Assembly (NCBI GenBank): GCA_045577615.1
Contig: JAZNIT010000049.1
Span: 1 to 24,533, forward strand
DNA from: RGIG2206 sp045577615
GTDB taxonomy: Bacteria > Bacillota > Clostridia > Oscillospirales > Acutalibacteraceae
Direction of reading: 5' to 3'
Length of the DNA stretch: 24,533 nt
Shown here in pieces: positions 7,007 to 14,897 of this stretch (positions are counted from its first letter, which is position 1; each line of letters starts with the position of its first letter). The notes beneath the pieces were generated by a model that saw nothing but the letters and a program-made list of their open reading frames with translations, searched no databases and was not told the DNA's origin. Both the position numbers and the translations under genes were made by a program.

Positions 7007-7653
7007 TTAGTCATTTTCTCCTGCTTAACCTTATGGTCAATAACGTGGCGGGATTTAAGCTCATTGTGAATATCCTCAAGAGAAATACCTGCTTCAATCA
7101 TAAGCACCATAACGTGATAGGTGAGGTCGGCAATTTCATATATGGTTTCTTTTTTATCCTCTTCCTTTGCGGCGATGATAACCTCAGTGCACTCCTCACC
7201 AATCTTTTTAAGGATTTTGTCCAGTCCCTTTTCAAAAAGATAGGTGGTATAAGAACCCTCTTTTTTGTCGGTCTTGCGACCTTCAATAAGAGTCATAAGT
7301 GCTTCAAGTGAGAATTCCTTGAGCTCATCGCTTTCCCAAAGCTTGTTTTCAAAGCAGGACTTGGTGCCAAGGTGGCAAGCAGGGCCATCAGGCTCAACAA
7401 CCACCACCAAAGCGTCGTTGTCGCAATCGGCGGTAATAGAAACGATGTGCTGATAGTTGCCGCTGGTTTCACCCTTAAGCCACAGCTCTTGGCGTGAGCG
7501 GCTGTAGAAGCAGGTGAGGCCCTTTTCAAGAGAAATCTTAAGGCTCTCCTCATTCATATAAGCAAGGGTAAGCACCTGCTTGGTGACAGAGTCAACCACG
7601 ATGGCAGGAATAAGGCCCTTATCGTCAAATTTAAGCTTAGAAATATCCAACAT
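7003..7653 (-). CDS. hisI: bifunctional phosphoribosyl-AMP cyclohydrolase / phosphoribosyl-ATP pyrophosphatase
   Basis: 216 aa fusion (HisIE) carrying steps 2 and 3 of histidine synthesis. The cyclohydrolase half (about 1-110) has SRSRQELWLKGETSG (51-65), the metal ligands Asp76, Asp78 and Asp80 in ADCDND, and Cys77, Cys93 and Cys100 for zinc. The pyrophosphatase half (about 115-216) has the acidic MazG-like motif GEECTEVIIAAKE (152-164) and the helix YEIADLTYH with Glu173 and Asp176. The ATG has an AAAGGAT ribosome binding site, 15 bases after the hisF stop. Fused HisIE is common in Firmicutes. Often annotated hisIE. Confidence 0.96.
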   Translation of the reverse strand: MLDISKLKFDDKGLIPAIVVDSVTKQVLTLAYMNEESLKISLEKGLTCFYSRSRQELWLKGETSGNYQHIVSITADCDNDALVVVVEPDGPACHLGTKSCFENKLWESDELKEFSLEALMTLIEGRKTDKKEGSYTTYLFEKGLDKILKKIGEECTEVIIAAKEEDKKETIYEIADLTYHVMVLMIEAGISLEDIHNELKSRHVIDHKVKQEKMTK

Positions 7654-7668
7654 AACAACAAATCCTTT

Positions 7669-8427
7669 CTATATACGAGCAGGAATACCCTGCAATTTCA
7701 TCTCTTGCTTAAGGTCGCTTATCTTAACCTCACCAAAATGGAAGATGGATGCAGCCAAGCCTGCATCAACCTTGGGCAAAGTCTTAAACAAATCAATAAA
7801 GTGACCAATGTTGCCTGCACCGCCCGATGCAATAACAGGTACGTTAACAGCGTTGCAAACCGCATCAAGCATTTCAAGGTCAAAACCGCCCTTAACTCCG
7901 TCGGTATCAATAGAGTTAACGACTACTTCGCCTGCGCCTGAGTCAACGCAACGCTTAATCCAGCTTATAGCTTCCATACCCGTGTTTTCACGGCCGCCCT
8001 TTGCAAATACGCAAAACTTGCCGTCAACGCGCTTAACGTCGGCCGAAAGCACAACGCACTGGTCGCCATAAAGTTTAGCCGCCTCATAAACAAGGTCGGG
8101 ATTGCGGATGGCACCCGAGTTAACACTCACCTTGTCAGCACCGCATTTAAGCACGCGGTCAAAATCGGCAAGTGTATTGATGCCGCCACCAACGGTAAGC
8201 GGAATAAAAACGCTTTTTGCCGTCTCGCACAAAATATCGGTAAACAGCTTGCGGCCGTCGGATGAAGCGGTAATATCATAAAAAACCAACTCATCAGCAC
8301 CGCAGCTGCTATAAAACTTTGCCAACTCAACGGGTGAGGATACGTCCTTGAGCCCCTCAAAGTTGACACCCTTAACCACTCTGCCGTCACGCACGTCAAG
8401 GCAGGGGATAATACGCTTTGTTATCAT
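7669..8427 (-). CDS. hisF: imidazole glycerol phosphate synthase cyclase subunit
   Basis: 252 aa (beta-alpha)8 barrel, full family length. It joins with HisH and uses ammonia from glutamine to turn PRFAR into imidazole glycerol phosphate and AICAR. The two catalytic aspartates fall at the standard positions: Asp11 in IPCLDV and Asp130 in LSADVK. The phosphate-binding loops TVGGGI (78-83) and ASGGAGN near 224-230 are present. The ATG overlaps the hisA stop by four bases (ATGA), with GAGGTGG as ribosome binding site inside the end of hisA. Confidence 0.97.
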   Translation of the reverse strand: MITKRIIPCLDVRDGRVVKGVNFEGLKDVSSPVELAKFYSSCGADELVFYDITASSDGRKLFTDILCETAKSVFIPLTVGGGINTLADFDRVLKCGADKVSVNSGAIRNPDLVYEAAKLYGDQCVVLSADVKRVDGKFCVFAKGGRENTGMEAISWIKRCVDSGAGEVVVNSIDTDGVKGGFDLEMLDAVCNAVNVPVIASGGAGNIGHFIDLFKTLPKVDAGLAASIFHFGEVKISDLKQEMKLQGIPARI

Positions 8428-9137
8428 TTGGCCACCTCGATTGCAGTTTTAAGGTCAATAGCCTTGGTGTAGTAGGCCTTGCCGATAATGGCACCGTACA
8501 TATCAAGAGCCTTCAGACGCTCAACGTCATCCATAGATGAAACACCGCCCGATGCAATAATCTGCATACTGAATTTTTGCGACAGCTCCTTGTAAAGAGG
8601 AACGTTGGTGCCCTTCATAGCACCGTCAAGAGAAATATCGGTGCAAATAAGGGTGGTAACGCCCAGACCTTGCATCTGCTCACAAAAATCAAAGGCATCT
8701 ATGTGAGATTTTTCTGTCCAACCCTTGATGGCAACCTTGCCATCTTTAATATCAACGCCAACGGCAATTTTGCTGCCGTGTTTTTTAACAGCGGTCTGCA
8801 AAAACTCGGGGTCGGTAACAGCGGCCGTGCCCAAAATAACACGGTCAACGCCTGCATCAATATAGCGGTCGATAACCTCCATACTGCGAATGCCGCCGCC
8901 AACCTCACAAAACAAACCTGCCGCTGCTTTGATTTTGCAAACGGTGTCAAGGTTGGGGGTAGTGCCTTCTTTAGCGCCCTCAAGGTCAACCAGGTGAATA
9001 TGGGTTGCACCGGCGGCCTTAAAGTCCAAAGCCACCTCAACGGGGTTTTCGCTGTAAACGGTCATCTGAGCATAATCGCCCTTAAAAAGTCTGACTGCTT
9101 TGCCTTCAAATAAATCTATCGCGGGGAAAATTATCAT
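8424..9137 (-). CDS. hisA: ProFAR isomerase
   Basis: 237 aa from the ATG at 9137. A GTG at 9158 would add seven residues, but a GAGG ribosome binding site lies at the right distance from the ATG and the family N-terminus is 'M-x-(I/L)-x-PAIDL', so I chose the ATG. It is a (beta-alpha)8 barrel homologous to HisF that isomerises ProFAR to PRFAR. Catalytic Asp8 (PAIDLF) and Asp129 (GVDIKDG) are present, with phosphate loops EVGGGI (78-83) and ASGGVSS. hisH stops ten bases upstream, and its stop overlaps the ribosome binding site. Confidence 0.96.
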   Translation of the reverse strand: MIIFPAIDLFEGKAVRLFKGDYAQMTVYSENPVEVALDFKAAGATHIHLVDLEGAKEGTTPNLDTVCKIKAAAGLFCEVGGGIRSMEVIDRYIDAGVDRVILGTAAVTDPEFLQTAVKKHGSKIAVGVDIKDGKVAIKGWTEKSHIDAFDFCEQMQGLGVTTLICTDISLDGAMKGTNVPLYKELSQKFSMQIIASGGVSSMDDVERLKALDMYGAIIGKAYYTKAIDLKTAIEVAK

Positions 9138-9147
9138 AAAATCAACC

Positions 9148-9756
9148 TCAAAGCTCACAAAAAGCGCGCAGAATATTAAGTCCTACGTTGCCGCTTTTTT
9201 CAGGATGGAATTGGCAGCCGTAAACGTTGCCTTTTTGAGCGGCGGCGGTGAGATATGCGCCGTACTCTGCCTTGCCGATAACCCACTCATCGCAGTCGGC
9301 AGCATAGAAGGAGTGCACAAAATAAACGCAGTCGCCCTGATTTAAATATTTAAACAAGGGGCATTTTTCATCAAATTCAAGGGCATTCCAACCGATGTGG
9401 GGGATTTTTAAATCCTTGGGGATAACGTCGGCAATAGGTTTAACGTTGCCGGGGATAAGACCCAATCCCTCGTGCTCGCCATACTCATAGCCCTTGTCAA
9501 AAAGCAACTGCATACCAAGGCAAATGCCCATAAGAGGCTTACCCTCTGCGGCCAACTCCTTAAGCACCTTGTCAAGCCCCGTCTGACGAAGCTTGGCGGC
9601 GGCATCACCAAATGCGCCGACGCCGGGCAGAATAATTCTGTCGGCACTTTTAAGCACCTCAGGGTCGTCAGTAACGACGATGTCGGCACCGATAGCGGCA
9701 AAGCTGCTCTTGAGTGAGAAAAGATTGCCCACGCCGTAGTCAACAATGGCAACCAT
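9148..9756 (-). CDS. hisH: imidazole glycerol phosphate synthase glutaminase subunit
   Basis: 202 aa class I glutamine amidotransferase that supplies ammonia to HisF. The triad is complete: Cys79 in GICLGMQ, His184 and Glu186 in FHPEKSG. The oxyanion segment LPGVGAFG (43-50) is also typical. The ATG overlaps the hisB stop by one base (TAATG), implying coupled translation. Adjacent hisH and hisA-hisF give equal supply of the two subunits. Confidence 0.97.
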   Translation of the reverse strand: MVAIVDYGVGNLFSLKSSFAAIGADIVVTDDPEVLKSADRIILPGVGAFGDAAAKLRQTGLDKVLKELAAEGKPLMGICLGMQLLFDKGYEYGEHEGLGLIPGNVKPIADVIPKDLKIPHIGWNALEFDEKCPLFKYLNQGDCVYFVHSFYAADCDEWVIGKAEYGAYLTAAAQKGNVYGCQFHPEKSGNVGLNILRAFCEL

Positions 9757-10343
9757 TAAAGAACTCCCTTCGTAGAGGGGATTTCGTTGGCGAAATCGCT
9801 GTCAATTTGAACGGCAGCCTTAAGCGAACGGGCAACTGATTTAAAAGCACCCTCAATAATGTGGTGAGAATTGGTGCCGTCAAGCTGTTTGATGTGCAGT
9901 GTAAGCTCTGCATTGCGCACAAAACCAAGCCAAAACTCCTCAACCAACTCGGTGTCAAAGGTGCCAACCTTTTCGGTGGGAATGGTAAGACCGAAGTTAA
10001 GCAAGCCTCTGCCTGAAAGGTCAACGGCCGACATAATAAGAGCCTCATCCATAGGCAAAATCATATTGCCGTAACGGCATACGCCGCGCTTGTCACCCAA
10101 AGCCTCCTTAAAGACCTTGCCAAGGCTAATGCCGATATCCTCAACAGTGTGGTGGTCGTCAACGTAGGTGTCACCCTCACAGCTAAGGGTAATATCAAAA
10201 CGGCCGTGCTTGGCAAAAAGGGTAAGCATGTGATCCAAAAATCCGCAGCCGCTGTCAATTTGAGCGGTACCTGCGCCGTCAAGGTCGATTGAAAGCTTGA
10301 TTTTGGTTTCTGCAGTTTCTCTGTTAATAGTTGCGGTTCTCAT
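9756..10343 (-). CDS. hisB: imidazoleglycerol-phosphate dehydratase
   Basis: 195 aa, the length of the stand-alone dehydratase without the N-terminal phosphatase domain found in E. coli HisB. It dehydrates imidazole glycerol phosphate to imidazole acetol phosphate. Duplicated metal-binding motifs are visible: GCGFLDHMLTLFAKH and DDHHTVEDIGI in the first half, then matching histidine and glutamate residues in SHHIIEGAFK in the second. It starts one base into the hisC stop codon (TAATG). Confidence 0.97.
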   Translation of the reverse strand: MRTATINRETAETKIKLSIDLDGAGTAQIDSGCGFLDHMLTLFAKHGRFDITLSCEGDTYVDDHHTVEDIGISLGKVFKEALGDKRGVCRYGNMILPMDEALIMSAVDLSGRGLLNFGLTIPTEKVGTFDTELVEEFWLGFVRNAELTLHIKQLDGTNSHHIIEGAFKSVARSLKAAVQIDSDFANEIPSTKGVL

Positions 10344-11404
10344 TATTTATCCTCCAAAATGGTTTTAGTTTTTTGGATAAGGGCATCCATTTGTTCTTTG
10401 GTGCCTATGGTGATTCGGTTGTATTGGCACAGCTTTTCAGTATTGAAGTGGCGCACCAGCACTCCCGATTCCTTTAATTTTTTATAAAGCTTTTCGCCGT
10501 CAAAAGTGGGATGCTTGCAGAACAAAAAGTTGGTGAGGGACTGAGTCATCTCAAAGCCTAACTCCTTAAGCTTATCTGCGGTATATTGACGGGTTGCCAT
10601 AATTTCTGCACAGTTTTTGCGAGTGTACTCCTCGTCCATAATACAACCAAGGCCTGCCGCCAAAGTCATACTGTTGATGTTATAAGGGTTGGTAGAATAC
10701 TTTACGGTTTTAAGGTCGTTTATCAGCGCTTCACAACCAATGCCAAAGCCAAGTCGGGCACCTGCCATAGAGCGGGATTTCGAAAAGGTTTGTGTGACCA
10801 ACAGATTGTCGTATTTGTCAACAAGGCTAACGGCGCTTTGAGCACCAAAATCAACATAGGCCTCGTCAACTACAACTACGTTGTCGGGATTGCTTTTTAC
10901 AATCTCCTCAATTTCGTCAAGAGTCAATGCAATGCCTGTGGGAGCATTGGGGTTGGCGATGAATATAGTCTTGTTTGCGCCAATATAATCGGCTTTGTTA
11001 ATGGTGAAATCATCATTAAGGGGAGCCTCAATATATGGCAAACAGTTAATTTGAGCAAACACCTTGTAAAAGCCGTATGTAATATCGGCAAAAAGTGCGG
11101 GAGTCTTGCTGTCACAAAAGGCCATAAAGGCAAAGTTAAGCACCTCGTCAGAGCCGTTTGAGAGTAAAATCTGACTTGCCTTAACATTATACAGCTTTGC
11201 CATCTCATTTACAAGTGCTGTGCACTCGGGGTCGGGATAAAGCTGCAGTCTGCCTGCCGCCTCTGCCGCCAAAGCCTGAGCCTTGGGGGAGGGGGGGTAG
11301 GGCGACTCGTTGGTGTTCAGCTTGATATATTGCATATCTCTGGGCTGCTCGCCGGGGGTATATGGCACAAGTGATGCATATTTATCACTAAAAAACTTGC
11401 TCAT
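10343..11404 (-). CDS. hisC: histidinol-phosphate aminotransferase
   Basis: 353 aa class II PLP aminotransferase. It converts imidazole acetol phosphate to histidinol phosphate with glutamate. NTNESPYPPSP (30-40) is the substrate loop, NPNAPTG (151-157) contacts PLP, Asp180 and Tyr183 are in VDEAYVDF, and Lys209 in TFSKSRSMAGARLGF is the Schiff-base lysine. The hisD stop lies three bases upstream, so ribosomes may pass from hisD to hisC by reinitiation. Confidence 0.96.
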   Translation of the reverse strand: MSKFFSDKYASLVPYTPGEQPRDMQYIKLNTNESPYPPSPKAQALAAEAAGRLQLYPDPECTALVNEMAKLYNVKASQILLSNGSDEVLNFAFMAFCDSKTPALFADITYGFYKVFAQINCLPYIEAPLNDDFTINKADYIGANKTIFIANPNAPTGIALTLDEIEEIVKSNPDNVVVVDEAYVDFGAQSAVSLVDKYDNLLVTQTFSKSRSMAGARLGFGIGCEALINDLKTVKYSTNPYNINSMTLAAGLGCIMDEEYTRKNCAEIMATRQYTADKLKELGFEMTQSLTNFLFCKHPTFDGEKLYKKLKESGVLVRHFNTEKLCQYNRITIGTKEQMDALIQKTKTILEDK

Positions 11405-11407
11405 TGA

Positions 11408-12685
11408 TTATTCATCCTCTGTTCTGATAACTGCACTCTTTGCGTGAGCGGTCAAGCCCTCTTTTTTAGCAAAGTATGCCACGTCGTCGGCTACCTTTTT
11501 AAGGGCGTCGGCGGTATAATAGGTATATTGGGTTTTCTTAACAAAGTCGTCCACCGATAAGGGGCTTGAGAATTTAGCGGTGCCGCTGGTGGGCAAGGTG
11601 TGGTTGGGGCCTGCAAAATAGTCGCCCAATGCCTCAGGACAATTCTTACCCATAAAGATAGAGCCTGCGTGACGAATGCTGTCAAGATAATCAAAGGGGT
11701 TGTCAACGCACAGCTCAAGGTGCTCGGGAGCAATTTCGTTGGCGATGTCAATAACCACCTTAAGGTTGTCGGCAACAATAATTTTACCGTTGCGGTCGAT
11801 AGATTCTCTTGCAATCTCGCAACGTTCAAGAGCAGGGATTTGCACCTCAAGCTCGGCTTGCACAGCCTTTGCCAAATCCATCGAATCGGTAACAAGCACA
11901 GCGCTAGCCAGCTTGTCGTGCTCAGCCTGGCTAAGCAAATCTGCGGCAATGTGACGGGGGTTGCAGGTAGCGTCTGCAACAACGAGAATTTCGCTGGGCC
12001 CTGCAATCATATCAATAGAAACAACGCCGAACACCTGCTTTTTAGCCTCTGCAACAAAGGCGTTGCCGGGTCCTACGATTTTATCAACCTTGGGCACCGA
12101 TTGAGTGCCGTATGCCAATGCGGCAACTGCCTGAGCGCCGCCGATTTTAAAGATTTTGTCAACTCCTGCAACGCTTGCAGCAGCCAAAATTACGGGGTTT
12201 ACTTTGCCGTTGGCAGAGGGAGGAGTAACCATAACAACCTCTTTACATCCGGCAATTTTTGCAGGAATGGCATCCATCAAAACGGTTGACGGGTATGCAG
12301 CGGTACCGCCGGGCACGTAAAGGCCTGCGCGGTCAACGGGGATAACCTTCTGACCGATAACAACACCTTCGGTGTCGTTGATGATGAAACTGTTTCTAAC
12401 CTGCTTTTGGTGGAACTTGCGGATGTTTTTGGCCGCCTTTTCCAAAATTTCGATAAATTTATCGTCTACCTGAGCGCGAGCCTCGGCAATTTCCTCGGCA
12501 GTAACCTGTAAGCTGTCAAGCTTGGCCTTGTCAAACTTCTCGCAGTACATATAAAGAGCCTCGTCACCCGACTTGCGAACGTTGGCGATAATGTCTGCAA
12601 CAATATCCTCAACGTTAAATTCGGGCACAACGCGGGCAAATATATCGGCATTTGAAACTTCGCCGTATTTTAAAATCTTAATCAT
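11408..12685 (-). CDS. hisD: histidinol dehydrogenase
   Basis: 425 aa zinc enzyme that oxidises L-histidinol to histidine in two NAD-dependent steps, the end of the pathway. GLYVPGG (121-127), GPGNAFVAEAKKQVFG (205-220) and AGPSEILVVAD (228-238) are family signatures. Zinc and catalytic residues visible are Gln253 and His256 (SQAEHD), Glu321 and His322 (PEHLEL), Asp355 and His362 (GPNHTLPT). Its ATG overlaps the hisG stop by four bases (ATGA). Confidence 0.97.
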   Translation of the reverse strand: MIKILKYGEVSNADIFARVVPEFNVEDIVADIIANVRKSGDEALYMYCEKFDKAKLDSLQVTAEEIAEARAQVDDKFIEILEKAAKNIRKFHQKQVRNSFIINDTEGVVIGQKVIPVDRAGLYVPGGTAAYPSTVLMDAIPAKIAGCKEVVMVTPPSANGKVNPVILAAASVAGVDKIFKIGGAQAVAALAYGTQSVPKVDKIVGPGNAFVAEAKKQVFGVVSIDMIAGPSEILVVADATCNPRHIAADLLSQAEHDKLASAVLVTDSMDLAKAVQAELEVQIPALERCEIARESIDRNGKIIVADNLKVVIDIANEIAPEHLELCVDNPFDYLDSIRHAGSIFMGKNCPEALGDYFAGPNHTLPTSGTAKFSSPLSVDDFVKKTQYTYYTADALKKVADDVAYFAKKEGLTAHAKSAVIRTEDE

Positions 12686-13311
12686 TTCGCTACCTCTGTC
12701 TGTGATGCCATTTCGCTCACGATTTTTTCAATAATGTCACTTTTAAACTTGAAGGCCGACTTGTTGGCAATCAGTCGTGCGCTGATGGGCACAACCGTTT
12801 CAAAAACCTCAAGGTCATTCTCCTTCAGAGTGGTGCCTGTCTCAACAATGTCCACAATAACGTCCGACAAATCAAGAATGGGAGCAATCTCAATAGAGCC
12901 GTTAAGGTGAATGATGTCAATATCTCTGCCCTTTGAAGCATAAAAATTGCGGGCAATGTTAGAAAATTTGGTGGCAACTCTCAGGGTGCGCTGGGGATTG
13001 TCGCGAAAATCCTTCTTAGCGGCCACAGCCATACGGCACTTGCCGATGTCAAGGTCAAACAGCTCGTAAACATCGGGTTCATACTCAAGCAAAATATCCT
13101 TGCCTGCAACGCCGATGTCGGCAGCACCTCGTTCAACGTAAATGGCTACATCAGAGGGCTTAACCCAAAAGTAACGCACGCCAACCGCCTCGTTTTCAAA
13201 AATGAGTTTGCGGTTATTTTCTTTTATAGAGGGGCACTCAAAGCCTGCCTTTTCAAACATGGCATAAACCTTTTCGCCCAATCTGCCTTTGGGCAGAGCA
13301 ACGTTAAGCAT
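12682..13311 (-). CDS. hisG: ATP phosphoribosyltransferase catalytic subunit, short form
   Basis: 209 aa from the ATG at 13311. It catalyses the first committed step, joining ATP and PRPP. The start MLNVALPKGRLGEK and the length identify the short HisG lacking the C-terminal ACT-like regulatory domain, which depends on HisZ. The PRPP-binding segment appears as DIVETGTTLKEN. The start is uncertain: a TTG at 13317 would sit 7 bases from a GAGGTG ribosome binding site while the ATG sits 13 bases away, so a two-residue longer form is possible. Either way it overlaps the 3' end of hisZ. Confidence 0.95.
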   Translation of the reverse strand: MLNVALPKGRLGEKVYAMFEKAGFECPSIKENNRKLIFENEAVGVRYFWVKPSDVAIYVERGAADIGVAGKDILLEYEPDVYELFDLDIGKCRMAVAAKKDFRDNPQRTLRVATKFSNIARNFYASKGRDIDIIHLNGSIEIAPILDLSDVIVDIVETGTTLKENDLEVFETVVPISARLIANKSAFKFKSDIIEKIVSEMASQTEVAK

Positions 13312-14410
13312 TTTCAATTTCTGTCACCTCATTGCCGTCAAATTTCAGCAGACGGCGGTATGTCAACTTTTCAGGAATTTGCTTTTGAGCACATACCGAG
13401 CAGCCTTCCTTATTAAGCTCGGCCACAACTTCAAACACACGGCTAACCTCACAACCCTTGTCGTAAATAAGCAGTGTGTCAATGTCATAAGGAGCATCGC
13501 TACCAAGTCGCTGCAGCAAATCGATGTAAACGGCAAAGCCGATAGCACCTGATTTTCTGCCCATCTTCTGCATCAGTCGGTCGTACTGTCCGCCTGAAAG
13601 CACAGCGTCGGGCACCGATTCAACAAAGCCCTTAAAGGCAATGCCGTTGTAGTATTTGATGTCGCTGACAACTGAAAAATCAATGTGTAGCATATCGCCA
13701 AGGCCTTCACTTTCAAGTGCCTTGGCAACCTGCTCCAGCTGACTGAGCATAAGAGGATTTATAACAGCCGACATAGCTTTAAGACGGCCGATAACCTTGG
13801 CGGGGGAGCCGTAGGTGTTGCAAAGGCTGCACAGAGCAGCACAGCAATCGTCGCTTATGTCGTTTTCCTCGCAGATTTTGGCAATGTCGTGCTCGTTCTT
13901 TTCGCCGATGCACTTAACAAGCTTGTTTTTTACGTCAGCGGCAACGGCCTCGCGGTCGATGATGTCAGCCACGATGCCAAGGTGAGAGATGTCAAGCACA
14001 CAGTTGTCAGAGATGCTTTTAAGGCTTTTTGCCGCAAGCAGCAAAACCTCTGCAATGCAGTAGTCGTCAATCTCGCCTATGCACTCAAGACCCACCTGCA
14101 TAATCTCTTTAAAGGAGTGGGTGCCCTTTGAAAGGCGATAAACGTTTTCATTATAATATACCTTTTTAACGCCACGGCTGTCGTCACTGTTCTTGATGAT
14201 AGAAAGGGTAACGTCAGGCTTAAGGGCCAACAGCTTGCCGTTAGCATCGTTAAAGGTGATAACGCTGTCGGATATTAAGAAGTCCTTATTGCGGGCATAA
14301 AGGTCATACTCCTCAAATTTGCTCATTTTAAATCTGCTGTAGCCGTATTTGTCATAAAGCTCACGCAGAGCGAAAATGGCTTTTTCTTCGTTAGTAAGCA
14401 TATTGTTCAT
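13304..14410 (-). CDS. hisZ: ATP phosphoribosyltransferase regulatory subunit
   Basis: 368 aa paralogue of the histidyl-tRNA synthetase catalytic core that pairs with short HisG and passes on histidine feedback. Class II synthetase-like segments are visible: LRELYDKYGYSRFKMSKFEEYDLY (motif 1 region), ALKPDVTLSI near 57-66 (motif 2 start), and the later IAFKGFVESVPDAVLSGGQYDRLMQKMG, which matches the HisZ/HisRS 'Y-N-G-x-x-F...GGRYD' region. There is no anticodon-binding domain of normal size, which argues against a true HisRS. Immediate proximity to hisG and the yerC-like gene supports the call. Confidence 0.93.
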   Translation of the reverse strand: MNNMLTNEEKAIFALRELYDKYGYSRFKMSKFEEYDLYARNKDFLISDSVITFNDANGKLLALKPDVTLSIIKNSDDSRGVKKVYYNENVYRLSKGTHSFKEIMQVGLECIGEIDDYCIAEVLLLAAKSLKSISDNCVLDISHLGIVADIIDREAVAADVKNKLVKCIGEKNEHDIAKICEENDISDDCCAALCSLCNTYGSPAKVIGRLKAMSAVINPLMLSQLEQVAKALESEGLGDMLHIDFSVVSDIKYYNGIAFKGFVESVPDAVLSGGQYDRLMQKMGRKSGAIGFAVYIDLLQRLGSDAPYDIDTLLIYDKGCEVSRVFEVVAELNKEGCSVCAQKQIPEKLTYRRLLKFDGNEVTEIENA

Positions 14411-14412
14411 TA

Positions 14413-14703
14413 TTATTTCGCCTCGTTCAACTTATCGATTGCGGCGTTGTAGCCACCGCTTCCGTAATTAAGGCACTTGCTCACGCGACTGATGGTGGCA
14501 GTGCTCACACCTGTTTGCTTTGAAATATCTTGATAGTTAAGGCCGTCGCGCAGCATAATAGCCACCTCAAGGCGCTGTGACATATCTTTAATTTCTTTAA
14601 TAGTGCAAATATCCTCAAAAAAGTTATAGCACTCATCAACCGAATTAATGTTTAAAATTGCCTTAAACAGTCTGTCCACTTCGGGAGAATGTAAGTTTGC
14701 CAT
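14413..14703 (-). CDS. yerC: YerC/YecD-family TrpR-related DNA-binding protein, probable his regulator
   Basis: 96 aa TrpR-like helical protein of the YerC/YecD family. The helix-turn-helix is clear at about 55-80: LNYQDISKQTGVSTATISRV. The N-terminal half (NSVDECYNFFEDICTIKEIKDMSQRLEVA) is typical of the family. It is the first gene of the his operon and ends two bases before hisZ starts. Comparative work on Firmicutes has proposed that relatives of this protein regulate histidine genes, so an autoregulated his operon is likely. The ligand (histidine?) is inference. The promoter just upstream carries inverted repeats that could be its operator. Confidence 0.9.
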   Translation of the reverse strand: MANLHSPEVDRLFKAILNINSVDECYNFFEDICTIKEIKDMSQRLEVAIMLRDGLNYQDISKQTGVSTATISRVSKCLNYGSGGYNAAIDKLNEAK

Positions 14704-14737
14704 AGCAAAATCCTCACTTTAATTAAAATACTTTCAT

Positions 14738-14766
14738 ATATTAGCACTTTATCACAGCAAAGTCAA
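14738..14766 (-). promoter_or_regulatory. sigma-A promoter of the his operon
   Basis: On the minus strand TTGACT (14766-14761) and TAATAT (14743-14738) are separated by 17 bases. Transcription would start near 14731, giving a leader of about 28 nt. The leader is too short for a T-box or a leader-peptide attenuator, so control is expected to be at initiation. Confidence 0.85.
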
Positions 14767-14798
14767 TAGTGTATTACATATTTTATAATAATATACTA
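14746..14798. promoter_or_regulatory. two inverted repeats in the his promoter, candidate operators for the YerC-like regulator
   Basis: The first lies within the spacer and -35: ACTTT (14746-14750) and AAAGT (14759-14763), 8 bases apart. The second is directly upstream of the -35: TAGTGTATTA (14767-14776) and TAATATACTA (14789-14798), 9 of 10 positions symmetric, 12 bases apart. Position suits a repressor. Which protein binds is inference. Confidence 0.4.
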
Positions 14799-14848
14799 AC
14801 AAAGGCTGAAAATGTACAAATTCAACCATAAAATGCACAAAAGAATGC

Positions 14849-14877
14849 TTGTCTAAAGTTGCAAACTATTATATAAT
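14849..14877 (+). promoter_or_regulatory. promoter of the PAP2-family gene
   Basis: TTGTCT (14849-14854) and TATAAT (14872-14877) are 17 bases apart. The expected start near 14884 is almost at the AAGGAGGG ribosome binding site, so the leader is only about 14 nt. Confidence 0.8.
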
Positions 14878-14897
14878 CAAAGCAAGGAGGGAAGAAT

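Noticed and set aside
11600..12289. 229-codon plus-strand frame opposite hisD
   Set aside because: Antisense to a complete and conserved hisD, no start signals, composition of a shadow frame.
14704..14737. Possible T-box or leader-peptide attenuator before the his operon
   Set aside because: The predicted leader is only about 28 nt, with no His-codon run, T-box sequence or terminator.
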